From Flavobacterium sp. M31R6 (GTDB lineage: Bacteria; Bacteroidota; Bacteroidia; Flavobacteriales; Flavobacteriaceae), in contig NZ_CP054141.1 in assembly GCF_013284035.1 (NCBI RefSeq), positions 558,001 to 622,000 of the forward strand: 64,000 bases of DNA. The letters run 5' to 3'. The translations under genes and the position numbers were made by a program. The notes below the pieces were generated by a model that saw only the letters and a program-made list of their open reading frames with translations, had not been told where the DNA came from and made no database searches. This document shows, in pieces, positions 43,666-52,558 of this stretch; position 1 is the stretch's first letter, and each line of letters begins with the position of its first letter.

Positions 43666-44367
43666 CTAATCTCTTTTTCTGGTCGTGCGTTGTTCAATTC
43701 TTTTCTCGTACTTTTCTCCTTGGAAAATGCGTTGAACCAAAATTCCAGGTATGTGAATTTGGTTGGGATCTAAAGTACCTGCTTCGACTAATTCTTCTAC
43801 TTCGGCTACGGTGATTTTGGCAGCGCCACACATACACGGATTAAAGTTTCTGGCAGTTCCTTTGAAGATGAGGTTTCCGGCGGTATCGCCTTTCCAGGCT
43901 TTTACTATGGCAAAGTCAGCTTTGAAGGCGTGTTCCATAATATGCATTTTGCCATTGAATTCACGAACTTCTTTTCCCTCGGCCACTTCGGTTCCATAAC
44001 CTGCTGGAGTAAAAAACGCAGGAATTCCTGCTTGAGCAGCACGACATCTTTCAGCCAATGTTCCTTGTGGGATGAGGTCTACTTCAAGTTCTCCCGAAAG
44101 CATTTGGCGTTCGAATTCGGCATTTTCTCCTACATAGGAAGAGATCATTTTTTTGATTTGTTTTTTTTGCAAAAGCAAACCAAGTCCAAAATCATCCACT
44201 CCTGCATTATTTGAAATACAGGTTAGGTTTGTGGTTTCTTTTTGAACCAATTCGGCGATGGAGTTTTCGGGTATGCCACACAATCCGAAGCCACCGAGCA
44301 TAAGGGTCATTCCGTTTTCAATTCCTTGAAGTGCTTCTTTGACGTTATTTACTTTTTTGTTAATCAT
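43666..44367 (-). CDS. scoA: 3-oxoacid CoA-transferase subunit A
   Basis: 233 residues. The N-terminal signature [32 protein letters not shown] and the later [23 protein letters not shown] match the alpha chain of SCOT/AtoD-type transferases. It forms a heterodimeric or tetrameric enzyme with the next gene product for ketone-body or short-chain acid use. The C-terminus ends with a basic tail ([12 protein letters not shown]), usual in this group. Confidence 0.95.
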   Translation of the reverse strand: MINKKVNNVKEALQGIENGMTLMLGGFGLCGIPENSIAELVQKETTNLTCISNNAGVDDFGLGLLLQKKQIKKMISSYVGENAEFERQMLSGELEVDLIPQGTLAERCRAAQAGIPAFFTPAGYGTEVAEGKEVREFNGKMHIMEHAFKADFAIVKAWKGDTAGNLIFKGTARNFNPCMCGAAKITVAEVEELVEAGTLDPNQIHIPGILVQRIFQGEKYEKRIEQRTTRKRD

Positions 44368-44599
44368 AATAATTCTTTTATAACTATATCGATTTCGTTT
44401 TTTGTTTTTAAAAATTAGAACATTTCGGTTTTCTGTGAAGTATTATTATTTAATGGATTGAAAAATGGACCTCAATTGAAGAAAACGAATTTATAAAGCA
44501 AATCTAATAAAATAATCGCATTAATTTGGTTTCAAAAAACATATTAAATGTGATAATATTTTATGGCCAAGATAAATATAAAACGGGATGGTTTGCAGG

Positions 44600-44716
44600 A
44601 TTTGCGTGAGGGACAGAAGCAAGCTACCGAAGTAGCGCGGATGGACCGACACCATAAAGAAAAGGGACCGAATCACCGGCATAGTGAATTGGTCCCTTTT
44701 CTTTATGGTGGCACGC
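44600..44716 (-). ncRNA. Structured repeat element, copy 2
   Basis: Read on the minus strand: GTGCCACC, a perfect 18-bp stem (44652-44669 with 44691-44708) whose core is GGGACC / GGTCCC, then TGTCGG, the GCTAC-TTCG-GTAGC hairpin (44623-44636) and TCCCTCACGCAAA. It matches copy 1 at 10881-11000 outside the stem core. It lies 47 bp past the pbp1A stop and could also act as its terminator. A 62-codon frame over it is an artefact. Nothing else is visible in 44368-44762. Confidence 0.6.
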
Positions 44717-44762
44717 CCAATTTGAATTTAAATTATCCATTGTTGGGATGAAAGCCTATTTT

Positions 44763-47081
44763 TTATAATGAAAATTCTTCCGTGTCTTGTTCAGGAGTGG
44801 CAGTAGAGTCTTTTACTACTGCTGCTCGTGGAGTGTAACAATCTACTTTGATAGAAAGATTCTTAGGTCTTTCAAAATCTTCTTTGGATATGTTTAAGCC
44901 TTTGTCAGCATAACATTTTTCCATGAAATAGCCCCAAATAGGTAAGGATGTCGCAGCTCCTTGTCCATAGGTTAGTGTTTTGAAATGTGCGGAACGGTCC
45001 TCGCAACCTACCCAAACACCTGTTACTAGGTTGGGCACCATTCCCATAAACCAACCATCGGATTGATTTTGTGAAGTTCCTGTTTTTCCCGCGATTGGAT
45101 TGGTAAACATATAGGGATATCCTGTCCAACGTTTGTCACCGTTTCCTCCATTTTGAGTTCTTAATCTGGCACCAGACCCAGTTTCGGTAACACCTTCCAA
45201 TAATTTAATTACTGCAAATGCGATGTCTTTGTTTAAAACATCATGTGATTCCGGGATTGGTTCGTAGATAACTTCACCACTTTTGTTCTCGATTTTTGTC
45301 AAGAATTGTGGTTTGGTATAAACTCCTTGGTTCGCAAATGTACTGAAGGCAGCCACCATATCTTCTACGGTAATTTCCACAGCTCCCAAAGCGATTGACG
45401 GCTGATTGATGATTTCGGATTTAACCCCTAATTTATGGGTTAATTCAATTACGGCTTCTGGACCTACTTTGTCGATTAACTTAGCCGATACCGTATTGAT
45501 GGAATGAGCCAACGCCTGTTTTAAAGTTACCATTCCGCGGTAATTATTGTCGGAGTTTCTAGGTTCCCAATCTTCGGTTACGTGGTGACGTCCTTTTCGA
45601 ATTATAAAAGGCCCATCAAGAATGGAATCACAAGGAGACATATTCAATTGTTCGATTGCTGTAGCGTAAACGAACGGTTTGAAAGTTGAACCTACTTGTC
45701 TGGCTCCTTGACCTACGTGGTCATATTGAAAATATTTGTAATTGATACCACCAACCCAAACTTTGATATTACCCGTTTGAGGTTCCATAGACATCACACC
45801 CGCTTGTAAAAAATGTTTGTAATAACGAATGGAATCTAGTGGAGTCATGATAGTATCTCTTTCTCCTTTCCAAGTGAAAACCGTCATTTTTGTTTTTTCG
45901 CTGAAGGTTTTGATAATTTCTTCGTCGCTTTTGTCTTGTTCTTTCAAAGCAGCCCATCGACCAGACGATTTCATGGCTTGATTAATGATACGTTGGGTTT
46001 CAGCTTCAGAAATATTTACAAAAGGAGCATTTTTATTGCCTTTGGCTTGTTCGAAAAACTCTTCTTGCATATTAGCCATATGGGCAGCAACTGCTTCTTC
46101 GGCATAAGCTTGCATTCTGGAATCTATAGTAGTATAGATTTTAAGTCCATCTTTGTAAATATCATAATCGGAACCATCTGGTTTTTTGTTTTCGTCCACC
46201 CATTTCTTCATGTAATCACGAAGATATTCTCTAAAATAAGTGGCAGTTCCTTCTCTATGGCTTTCCAGTTTGAAATGTAAAGTAATAGGTAAACTTTGCA
46301 ATTGATGTTTTTGGTCTTCGGTAATGAGGTTCGCTTTTTCCATTTGCGAAAGGACTACATTTCTTCGGTTTTTTACCCCAACTGGATTTTTTACAGGATT
46401 ATAAAGTCCTGAGTTTTTGAACATACCCACTAAAATAGCCGATTCGTCAATGGTTAAATCTTTGGGTTCTTTTGAAAAATAAGTTTTTGCAGCTGAACTA
46501 ACGCCTACGGAATAGTTTCCAAAATCATATACATTGCAATACATTGCTATGATTTCATTTTTGGTGTATTGTCTTTCCAAACGAATGGCGATAATCCATT
46601 CTTTAGCTTTTTGTACAATTCGGAAAGGCAAAAACTTAGATCCTTCACCGTGAAATAATTGTTTGGCTAATTGTTGGGTCAAGGTACTGGCTCCTCCGCT
46701 GGTTCCCAAACTGGCAATGGCTCTTAATGTTCCTCTTCCGTCGATACCGGAATGCTCATAAAAACGGGCATCTTCAGTAGCTATCAAGGCTTGAACTAAG
46801 TTTTTTGGTAAATCAGAATATTTTAATGCAGAACGGTTTTGCTTGAAATATTTACCCAAAACGACACCATCAGAGGAGATAATTTCGGTGGCAAGATTGG
46901 AATCCGGATTTTCCAAATCTTCAAATGAAGGCATGGATCCAAATAAACCCCATGAGGCAAATAGGAAAAATAAAGCAATGATTCCCAATCCATAAAAATA
47001 AATTTTCCAAAACTGTCTGGAATAATATTTAACATCTTTATCGATGCCTTTTGTCTGAGTGTTACTTTTTTTTATAGCCAT
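44763..47081 (-). CDS. pbpA: Penicillin-binding protein 1A (glycosyltransferase/transpeptidase)
   Basis: 772 residues, class A PBP that polymerises and cross-links peptidoglycan. One membrane helix at about 30-50, then the GT51 glycosyltransferase domain (EDARFYEHSGIDGRG near residue 107, TLTQQLAKQLF, EIIAMYCNVYDFGN), then the transpeptidase with SxxK in GSTFKPFVYA near residue 460, SxN in HSINTVSAK and KTG in IAGKTGTSQNQ. All three catalytic motifs are intact. It is the last gene of ricT-gldH-pbp1A, 9 bp after gldH, so gliding and wall growth genes share a transcript. Confidence 0.93.
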   Translation of the reverse strand: MAIKKSNTQTKGIDKDVKYYSRQFWKIYFYGLGIIALFFLFASWGLFGSMPSFEDLENPDSNLATEIISSDGVVLGKYFKQNRSALKYSDLPKNLVQALIATEDARFYEHSGIDGRGTLRAIASLGTSGGASTLTQQLAKQLFHGEGSKFLPFRIVQKAKEWIIAIRLERQYTKNEIIAMYCNVYDFGNYSVGVSSAAKTYFSKEPKDLTIDESAILVGMFKNSGLYNPVKNPVGVKNRRNVVLSQMEKANLITEDQKHQLQSLPITLHFKLESHREGTATYFREYLRDYMKKWVDENKKPDGSDYDIYKDGLKIYTTIDSRMQAYAEEAVAAHMANMQEEFFEQAKGNKNAPFVNISEAETQRIINQAMKSSGRWAALKEQDKSDEEIIKTFSEKTKMTVFTWKGERDTIMTPLDSIRYYKHFLQAGVMSMEPQTGNIKVWVGGINYKYFQYDHVGQGARQVGSTFKPFVYATAIEQLNMSPCDSILDGPFIIRKGRHHVTEDWEPRNSDNNYRGMVTLKQALAHSINTVSAKLIDKVGPEAVIELTHKLGVKSEIINQPSIALGAVEITVEDMVAAFSTFANQGVYTKPQFLTKIENKSGEVIYEPIPESHDVLNKDIAFAVIKLLEGVTETGSGARLRTQNGGNGDKRWTGYPYMFTNPIAGKTGTSQNQSDGWFMGMVPNLVTGVWVGCEDRSAHFKTLTYGQGAATSLPIWGYFMEKCYADKGLNISKEDFERPKNLSIKVDCYTPRAAVVKDSTATPEQDTEEFSL

Positions 47082-47090
47082 AATCGTGTC

Positions 47091-47570
47091 TTAATCTTTG
47101 TTTTCTATTCTAAAACCTACTTCGGTAATTCCATCTAAAAAAGTAACTCCAGGCACTTTCCCGTTTTCTCTTACCGCTTGTTTGATATGTACTTTGTATT
47201 TTCCTCTAAAACGCACATTTTCTTTATAATAAAGCTTACTCTCCTTGATATCAGTAAAACCATCCCCCAATAATGTTCCGTCAGGTTCCGCCATCTGGTA
47301 TTCCAAAGTATCAACTTTGGTGTAACCATTTGGGCTTTCCAGAGACACAATTAGAAAGAGATTGTTGTATTTGTAATTGTCGTTGTCTCTTAAATTCACA
47401 AACAAATTGTATCTTTTTGTCGAATCCAAAATGGGTAAGTCAAAAGTGACTATACTGTCTTTATTCCAAGCACTTCCCACAGATTTATACTCGTCAAAAA
47501 CCCTTTTTTTATCACATGAAAAAAGGAGTACCGCCACAAAAAGCAGCAAAAGACTATTCTTTATTCTCAT
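47091..47570 (-). CDS. gldH: Gliding motility lipoprotein GldH
   Basis: 159 residues with a lipoprotein signal (LLLLFVAVLLFSCDKKR, lipid-modified Cys near residue 19). The mature protein matches GldH, one of the Gld lipoproteins needed for Flavobacterium gliding and linked to type IX secretion: WNKDSIVTFDLPILDST and NLRDNDNYKYNNLFLIV. The start overlaps the end of ricT by 17 bp and the stop is 9 bp before pbp1A. No other gld gene is in the window. Confidence 0.92.
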   Translation of the reverse strand: MRIKNSLLLLFVAVLLFSCDKKRVFDEYKSVGSAWNKDSIVTFDLPILDSTKRYNLFVNLRDNDNYKYNNLFLIVSLESPNGYTKVDTLEYQMAEPDGTLLGDGFTDIKESKLYYKENVRFRGKYKVHIKQAVRENGKVPGVTFLDGITEVGFRIENKD

Positions 47571-48939
47571 TTTTTTTAATAATTATTGGTTTTCTAGGTT
47601 GCTCTGGTTTGTTTTCGGCAGAAGCGGGACGATTGTTATTAGGTTTCTTACGATTGTTTTTATTGCGATTTTTATTGGCGCTATTACCGTTTGGATTTTC
47701 CTTAACAGTATTCTCTTTGTTGCCAACATTTGCGTTAGCATTGCTTGGTGGATTATTTTTTTGAATAGTTGGTTTGTTTGCATTGTTAGGAACAATCACA
47801 TTTTCACCGGCTACTCTAGGTTTTTTGTTTGGTTTTTTCTTTCTCTTAGGTTGGTCAAAACGTGTTAAACTTTCTTGACCCATTGCATTATTGAAATTTT
47901 GTTCAGGTTCTGCTACTACTTCAATCGCATAATCTTCTAGAGAAGAAACTTTGTTTTTTAGTTTGTTTTCGGCAATAATTTCTTTGACTTGGTCAATTTT
48001 CAGGATGTGCCAGTTGGCAAAATTATTGGTGTAGGCAAACCACATCAATCCTTTGAAAATATCTTGTTTTTGGCAAATAGCATCTCCTTTTTCGGTAACC
48101 AATTTGGTTTCAAATTCAGGAAAATCTTTTAAAGCGTCCATGTAAGTGTCTAGTTCGTAGTTCAAACAACACTTTAATTTACCGCATTGACCTGCTAATT
48201 TTTGTGGATTTAAAGACAGTTGTTGGTAACGCGCTGCCGAAGTGTTCACACTTCTAAAATCCGTTAGCCAAGTTGAACAACACAATTCCCTTCCGCAAGA
48301 ACCAATCCCTCCCAAACGAGCCGCTTCTTGACGGAAACCTACTTGTTTCATCTCCACTCTTGTAGCAAATTCTTTTGCGAAATCTTTGATCAAAAGTCTA
48401 AAATCGACTCTGTCATTGGCCGTATAATAAAACGTCGCTTTGGAACCGTCACCTTGAAATTCGATATCTGAAATTTTCATTTCCAGTTTTTGTGCAATCG
48501 CCAATTCGCGAGCACGCACTTTCATTGGTTCTTCTTTGTTTCGTGCTGCTGTCCAAATATCGATATCTTTTTGAGTTGCTTTTCGATATACTTTTGGAAT
48601 TTCATTACTTAAGTGGTTGACTCCCTTTTTCTTCATTTGAATTTTTACTAATTCTCCTGTAAGTGTCACAATTCCAATATCATGTCCTGGTGAAGCGACA
48701 GTGGCCACTATATCACCCATACTCAAAGTCAAGTTCTCGGTATTGCGGTAAAATTCCTTTCTACCGTTTTTAAAACGAACTTCCACACAGTCAAAAGGAG
48801 CTTCGCCGTTTGGCAAACTCATGTTTGAAAGCCAGTCAAAAACCGTTAATTTATTGCAGCTATCGGTGCCGCAAGTCCCATTATTTTTACAACCCTTTGG
48901 TGCACCACCATCTGAAGTTGAACAACTTGTACATGCCAT
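47554..48939 (-). CDS. ricT: PSP1-domain protein RicT (YaaT)
   Basis: 461 residues. The N-terminus is cysteine-rich (MACTSCSTSDGG, CKNNGTCGTDSCNK). The PSP1 core spans about 100-300 with cluster-type cysteines in RLGGIGSCGRELCCSTWL and LAGQCGKLKCCLNYEL. In Bacillus, RicT joins RicA and RicF in an Fe-S complex that aids RNase Y; RicA and RicF are not seen here. The last 110 residues are a low-complexity Asn/Lys tail (for example ENPNGNSANKNRNKNNRKK). It leads the ricT-gldH-pbp1A operon. Confidence 0.9.
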   Translation of the reverse strand: MACTSCSTSDGGAPKGCKNNGTCGTDSCNKLTVFDWLSNMSLPNGEAPFDCVEVRFKNGRKEFYRNTENLTLSMGDIVATVASPGHDIGIVTLTGELVKIQMKKKGVNHLSNEIPKVYRKATQKDIDIWTAARNKEEPMKVRARELAIAQKLEMKISDIEFQGDGSKATFYYTANDRVDFRLLIKDFAKEFATRVEMKQVGFRQEAARLGGIGSCGRELCCSTWLTDFRSVNTSAARYQQLSLNPQKLAGQCGKLKCCLNYELDTYMDALKDFPEFETKLVTEKGDAICQKQDIFKGLMWFAYTNNFANWHILKIDQVKEIIAENKLKNKVSSLEDYAIEVVAEPEQNFNNAMGQESLTRFDQPKRKKKPNKKPRVAGENVIVPNNANKPTIQKNNPPSNANANVGNKENTVKENPNGNSANKNRNKNNRKKPNNNRPASAENKPEQPRKPIIIKKNENKE

Positions 48940-49085
48940 AATGCTATATGTAGTATTGCTATAAAAGCAATTTAAGTTCGTATTACGTTTAATGGGTAAA
49001 GATACTATTTTTTTGGTTTATGTCACAAGGGGTAAAAACGGCAAAAAATCATAAAGTTATACTAAAGACATTCTTTCCATAAAAA

Positions 49086-49118
49086 TGCCCCCAAATAGTG
49101 TCTAACTTTTTGGGGGCA
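49086..49118 (-). terminator. Terminator of the oxidoreductase operon
   Basis: A perfect 10-bp stem TGCCCCCAAA / TTTGGGGGCA with a 13-nt loop, then five T on the minus strand, 46 bp past the stop of the alcohol-dehydrogenase-like gene. Confidence 0.85.
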
Positions 49119-49163
49119 GTGCATTCTTAGGGACAACCTTTTTTGTTTTTATAAATATCCAAT

Positions 49164-50165
49164 CTATTTCACTTTGACAACTACTTTCCCTTTGGCACGA
49201 CCACTTTCTACATAGGCTAATGCTTCGTTGGTTTTTTCAAATGGAAACACTTTATCTACCACTGGTTTTATAATGTTAGATTCTATTAGTTTTGTAATCT
49301 GGCTTAACTGTTTTCCTTCAGCTCTCATAAATAAGAATTCATAACCGACATTTTGTTTTTTTGCTTTCTTGCGAATACCAGTGCTTATTAGGTTAAGTAT
49401 TATTTTTACAAACCAAGGGGCTCCTCTTTCTATGGCTAAATCAGCTGTTGGTGGTCCCGAAATAGAAATAGCTTTTCCTTCTGTTTTTAGTACATTCAAT
49501 GATTTCTCTAGTGTTTTTGTATCTTGACTGTTCAGGACAAGGTCATAGTCTTTCAATAGACTTTCGAAATCTTGTGTTTTATAATCGATCAACACATCTG
49601 CGCCAAGGTTTTTCAAGAATTCAAAACTCTTTTCACTAGCCGTTGTGGCAACAGTTGCCCCCAAATGTTTTGCGAGTTGTATGGCTATGGTTCCCACGCC
49701 ACCTGAACCTGCTTGTATGAATATTTTTTGACCTTTTTTCAGATCTCCCTTTTCTATTAAAGCTTGCCAAGCAGTCAAAGCGACCAACGGTATAGATGCT
49801 GCTTCTTCCATAGAAATATTCTTCGGTTTCATCGCAACATCTTTTTCATCAATAGCAATAAATTCAGCCAAGGTACCTATCCTAAAATCGGAAACTCTTG
49901 AATATACTTCGTCACCTACTTTAAACTTCGTTACGTTTTTTCCAACTTTAATCACTGCACCAGCTACATCGTGACCTAAAATAATTGGAAGTTTATATGG
50001 CAAAATCAATTTAAATTCTCCAGTCTTTATTTTGGAATCTAAAAGATTTAAACCCGATGCGTGTATCTCGACCAAAATATCGTTGTCTTTTACGTCAGGA
50101 ATTGGAACATCGACCAATTGTAACATGTCTTTTTTGCTATATTTTTTAATGGCAAATGCTTTCAT
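49164..50165 (-). CDS. Zinc-type alcohol dehydrogenase-like / quinone oxidoreductase (MDR family)
   Basis: 333 residues. GroES-like N-terminal half (LPIILGHDVAGAVIKVGKNV) and NADPH-binding Rossmann half with AGSGGVGTIAIQLAKHLGA near residue 150. The catalytic zinc ligands of true alcohol dehydrogenases are missing, as in quinone reductases of this superfamily. It starts 1 bp after the SDR gene ends and is the last of three oxidoreductases read divergently from the HxlR regulator. Probably reduces quinones or enones. Confidence 0.9.
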   Translation of the reverse strand: MKAFAIKKYSKKDMLQLVDVPIPDVKDNDILVEIHASGLNLLDSKIKTGEFKLILPYKLPIILGHDVAGAVIKVGKNVTKFKVGDEVYSRVSDFRIGTLAEFIAIDEKDVAMKPKNISMEEAASIPLVALTAWQALIEKGDLKKGQKIFIQAGSGGVGTIAIQLAKHLGATVATTASEKSFEFLKNLGADVLIDYKTQDFESLLKDYDLVLNSQDTKTLEKSLNVLKTEGKAISISGPPTADLAIERGAPWFVKIILNLISTGIRKKAKKQNVGYEFLFMRAEGKQLSQITKLIESNIIKPVVDKVFPFEKTNEALAYVESGRAKGKVVVKVK

Positions 50166-50166
50166 C

Positions 50167-50937
50167 TTAATTATGATTTAGATATTGATTTGCTTTTTTT
50201 GGATTAATCAAACCAAATGTCAATTTTGGAAAAAAACGATTCAGTATATAAACCAATTTTGTATCGCCTACGCGAATGGTGTATTGATCTTTTTCTAATC
50301 CTAAAATTAATGCTTTTACCAATTCTTCGGTACTTATTTTTTTATCATTTCTAGCTACGGTCATTTCGGTGGCAACAAGAGGAGGAAGCAGTTCAAAAAC
50401 TTTTACCCTGCTGTTTATAATCTCTAAATGCTTACGTAGTGATTTTGTGTAAAACGAAAGTGCCGTTTTAGATGCGGAATAAGTAGCTTCCAGCAATGAA
50501 GGCACAATACTTAATATTGAAGTGGTGTTAACAATGGCACTTTCTCGTCTTGATTGTAGCATTTCCATAAAAAGATTGTTCAGGCGGATTATCCCAAGGT
50601 AATTCACCTCCATTTCATAAATAGCACCTTCCAAATGTTTGTCATTGGGAATTCCTAAATTTAAAGGAGCCACGCCAACACCAGCATTATTATACAAAAT
50701 GTCAATTCCCCCCAGTGCTTTTACCTGATTGAAAAGAGCAATTGCATCTGATTCGTTTCCAGCATCGCTTTTTATTGTAATCAATTGTGGGTACAATTTC
50801 TTTACAGCATTTAATTTTTCCTCATTTCTGCCCGTGATGATAACTTTGGCGCCAATCTCCAAAAATTGTCTGGCGGCTTCCATTCCAATGCCCGAAGCGC
50901 CTCCTGTTATCAATATTGTTTTTTCTTTTAAAATCAT
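50167..50937 (-). CDS. Short-chain dehydrogenase/reductase (SDR)
   Basis: 256 residues, classical SDR. Cofactor motif TGGASGIGMEAARQF near residue 10 (TGxxxGxG), NNAGVGVAP, and the catalytic Ser and Tyr-x-x-x-Lys in YSASKTALSFYTKSLRKH near residue 156. The C-terminal part ends with LINPKKANQYLNHN. The substrate is unknown. It is the middle gene of the three-gene oxidoreductase operon. Confidence 0.9.
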   Translation of the reverse strand: MILKEKTILITGGASGIGMEAARQFLEIGAKVIITGRNEEKLNAVKKLYPQLITIKSDAGNESDAIALFNQVKALGGIDILYNNAGVGVAPLNLGIPNDKHLEGAIYEMEVNYLGIIRLNNLFMEMLQSRRESAIVNTTSILSIVPSLLEATYSASKTALSFYTKSLRKHLEIINSRVKVFELLPPLVATEMTVARNDKKISTEELVKALILGLEKDQYTIRVGDTKLVYILNRFFPKLTFGLINPKKANQYLNHN

Positions 50938-50959
50938 AATCTAATGAATTACAGTGTTA

Positions 50960-51664
50960 TTAGGCTTCTACTTTTTGAAAAAACTGTTTGGTATCTCCAA
51001 CAGGTACATCAAACTGATTTTTTTCTAAAGCAATGAAAAATTCATCGGCAACTTCTGATGGTGGAATTCCATTGGCACCACCAATCTCAGCCGAAAATTC
51101 TGTGTTGACCAATGGAGGATAAATTTCATAAACCTGAAGATTTTTATGTTCTTCATAAGTTTCTCTCAATGCAACGGTGTAACTATGCAATGCTGCCTTC
51201 GTGGCGCCATAAGTTGGTAAAAATTTATGACTGCCAAAAACAGCTATAGAAGATACATTAGCAACCGCAGCTTCCGATTTTTCTAGTAAATGAGGTAACA
51301 TAAGCTCCGTAAAATGAATCACACTAAAATAGTTGGTATTCATCTCGATAACCGCTTTTTCGTGCGCATTGGTGGTTTCACTCAACAAATACCCGAAAGC
51401 CGCCCCTGCGTTATTGATAATGATATTCACTTCTGGGTAGTTAGTCTTTAGTTCTTTGGCAATATGAATTCTATCTGCTTCTACAGACAAATCCCCTTGA
51501 ATGGCAACCGTATTTTCTAAAGTTGCCAATGCTTTTTGCAAACGTTCCTCATTGCGTCCGTTGATGATGATTGTATTGCCTGCAGCACTTAATTTTTTGG
51601 CCATAGCCAAACCAATTCCGGCACTTCCGCCACTAATAAATATGGTGTTTCCTGTTGTTTTCAT
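50960..51664 (-). CDS. Short-chain dehydrogenase/reductase (DltE-like SDR)
   Basis: 234 residues. TGxxxGxG is seen as ISGGSAGIGLAMAKKL, followed by NNAGAAFGY and the catalytic YGATKAALHSYTVALRE. It resembles the SDR above but the two share only the family pattern, so they are not a recent duplication. First gene of the operon, transcribed from a promoter with -33 CAA (51812-51814, minus TTG) and -7 TATATTTG (51786-51793) on the minus strand. Confidence 0.9.
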   Translation of the reverse strand: MKTTGNTIFISGGSAGIGLAMAKKLSAAGNTIIINGRNEERLQKALATLENTVAIQGDLSVEADRIHIAKELKTNYPEVNIIINNAGAAFGYLLSETTNAHEKAVIEMNTNYFSVIHFTELMLPHLLEKSEAAVANVSSIAVFGSHKFLPTYGATKAALHSYTVALRETYEEHKNLQVYEIYPPLVNTEFSAEIGGANGIPPSEVADEFFIALEKNQFDVPVGDTKQFFQKVEA

Positions 51665-51739
51665 TTTTGAAATTTTTGAAAATTATTATGTTTTGATAAA
51701 TCTAAAGTTTGGTAATCGGTATATCCTTTTAGTTTACCA

Positions 51740-51768
51740 TTGTATTTATAATTTAATTTGTAAATTTG
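51740..51768 (+). promoter_or_regulatory. Bacteroidota promoter for hxlR
   Basis: TTG (51740-51742), an 18-bp spacer and TAAATTTG (51761-51768), matching TTG-N17-23-TAnnTTTG. Confidence 0.6.
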
Positions 51769-51817
51769 CTTGCGTTTTGCAAGTGCAAATATACAAACTA
51801 CTTTCAATTCGCAAGTG
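51769..51817. promoter_or_regulatory. GCAAGTG sites between two divergent promoters
   Basis: CTTGC and GCAAG (51769-51783) form a palindrome with a 5-bp centre. GCAAGTG at 51779-51785 is repeated at 51811-51817, 32 bp apart, covering the start region of both promoters and the -33 of the SDR promoter. A likely binding site for the HxlR protein. Confidence 0.5.
51786..51814 (-). promoter_or_regulatory. Bacteroidota promoter for the SDR operon
   Basis: On the minus strand: TTG (51814-51812), an 18-bp spacer and TATATTTG (51793-51786). It overlaps the GCAAGTG repeats. Confidence 0.65.
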
Positions 51818-51839
51818 ATTTTATAAATTATTTTTTATT

Positions 51840-52244
51840 ATGAATACAAAAAAGAGATCGGATTGCCCAATTAGCAGCTCCCTTGACATTTGGGGAGACA
51901 AGTGGTCATTGCTTATTATCAGGGATTTAATGTTTGCCAATGAGTGTACTTATGGTGACTTTTTGAAATCGGAAGAGAAAATAGCTACCAATATTTTGGC
52001 GGCACGATTAGTATTGTTGGAAGAAAACGGAATTATTTTAAAATTAAGTCATCCCGAAAGCAAAGCAAAAGTGTTGTACAAACTCACTCAAAAAGGAATT
52101 GATTTGTTGCCTTTAATGATTGAAATAAATTTATGGGCAGATAAATATTTAGCCATTCCTGCTGACAGAAAGGAAATGTTGAAGGAAGTAAAAAAAGACA
52201 AAGAAGCCTTTATAAAAAGTATGATAAAAAAATTGATGAAGTAG
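51840..52244 (+). CDS. HxlR family transcriptional regulator
   Basis: 134 residues, single winged-helix domain of the MarR-like HxlR family (DIWGDKWSLLIIRDLM, TNILAARLVLLEENGII, YKLTQKGIDLLPLMIE). A conserved cysteine is present near the start (SDCPISSSLDIWG, Cys9), as in the quinone/electrophile sensors YodB and CatR. Divergent from an SDR-SDR-quinone reductase operon, so it likely responds to reactive electrophiles or quinones. The start is the ATG at 51840. Confidence 0.92.
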   Translation: MNTKKRSDCPISSSLDIWGDKWSLLIIRDLMFANECTYGDFLKSEEKIATNILAARLVLLEENGIILKLSHPESKAKVLYKLTQKGIDLLPLMIEINLWADKYLAIPADRKEMLKEVKKDKEAFIKSMIKKLMK

Positions 52245-52274
52245 AACTTAAATTTCGAAGATATTTTATAAAAA

Positions 52275-52306
52275 AAACCTCTTTTAAAGTGACTTAAAAG
52301 AGGTTT
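52275..52306. terminator. Bidirectional terminator after hxlR
   Basis: A perfect 13-bp stem AAACCTCTTTTAA / TTAAAAGAGGTTT with a 6-nt loop, A-run before and T-rich GGTTTTTTG after. It lies between the convergent hxlR and ferredoxin genes. Confidence 0.9.
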
Positions 52307-52327
52307 GGTTTTTTGTAGCTATTTTTT

Positions 52328-52558
52328 CTAGGTTTCTTTCACTGTAATGATTTTCACAGGACAGGCTTTCGCCGCCAATTCACAGCTTTCGGCTATAGTG
52401 TGGTCAGGCGATTTCAGAGTGAAAAAACCTTTGGCGTTTACACTTTTAATCAATACCGATTTCCCGTCTTTTTTGGACATTTGAAAATGAACGGGTGCCA
52501 TTTCTACACAATAGTTGCACCCAATACATTTGTCTCTCTGTAGTGTTACGATAACCAT
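52328..52558 (-). CDS. Ferredoxin, single [4Fe-4S] cluster
   Basis: 76 residues from the ATG at 52558 (MVIVTLQRDKCIGCNYC); a longer frame to 52624 lies inside the upstream gene. The cluster cysteines are CIGCNYCVEMAP near the start and the last in LAAKACPVKII. The ATG overlaps the stop of the U32 gene (TAATG), so translation is coupled, and the ferredoxin probably serves as electron donor to that Fe-S protein. The third gene of the trhO-trhP-ferredoxin run. Confidence 0.88.
   Translation of the reverse strand: MVIVTLQRDKCIGCNYCVEMAPVHFQMSKKDGKSVLIKSVNAKGFFTLKSPDHTIAESCELAAKACPVKIITVKET

Noticed and set aside
44563..44751. 62-codon plus-strand frame
   Set aside because: It covers the palindromic structured element, and its peptide is explained by that repeat; no family resemblance.
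47516..47764. 82-codon hydrophobic plus-strand frame
   Set aside because: It is the complement of the Asn/Lys-rich RicT tail, whose codons read as Leu/Phe on the other strand.
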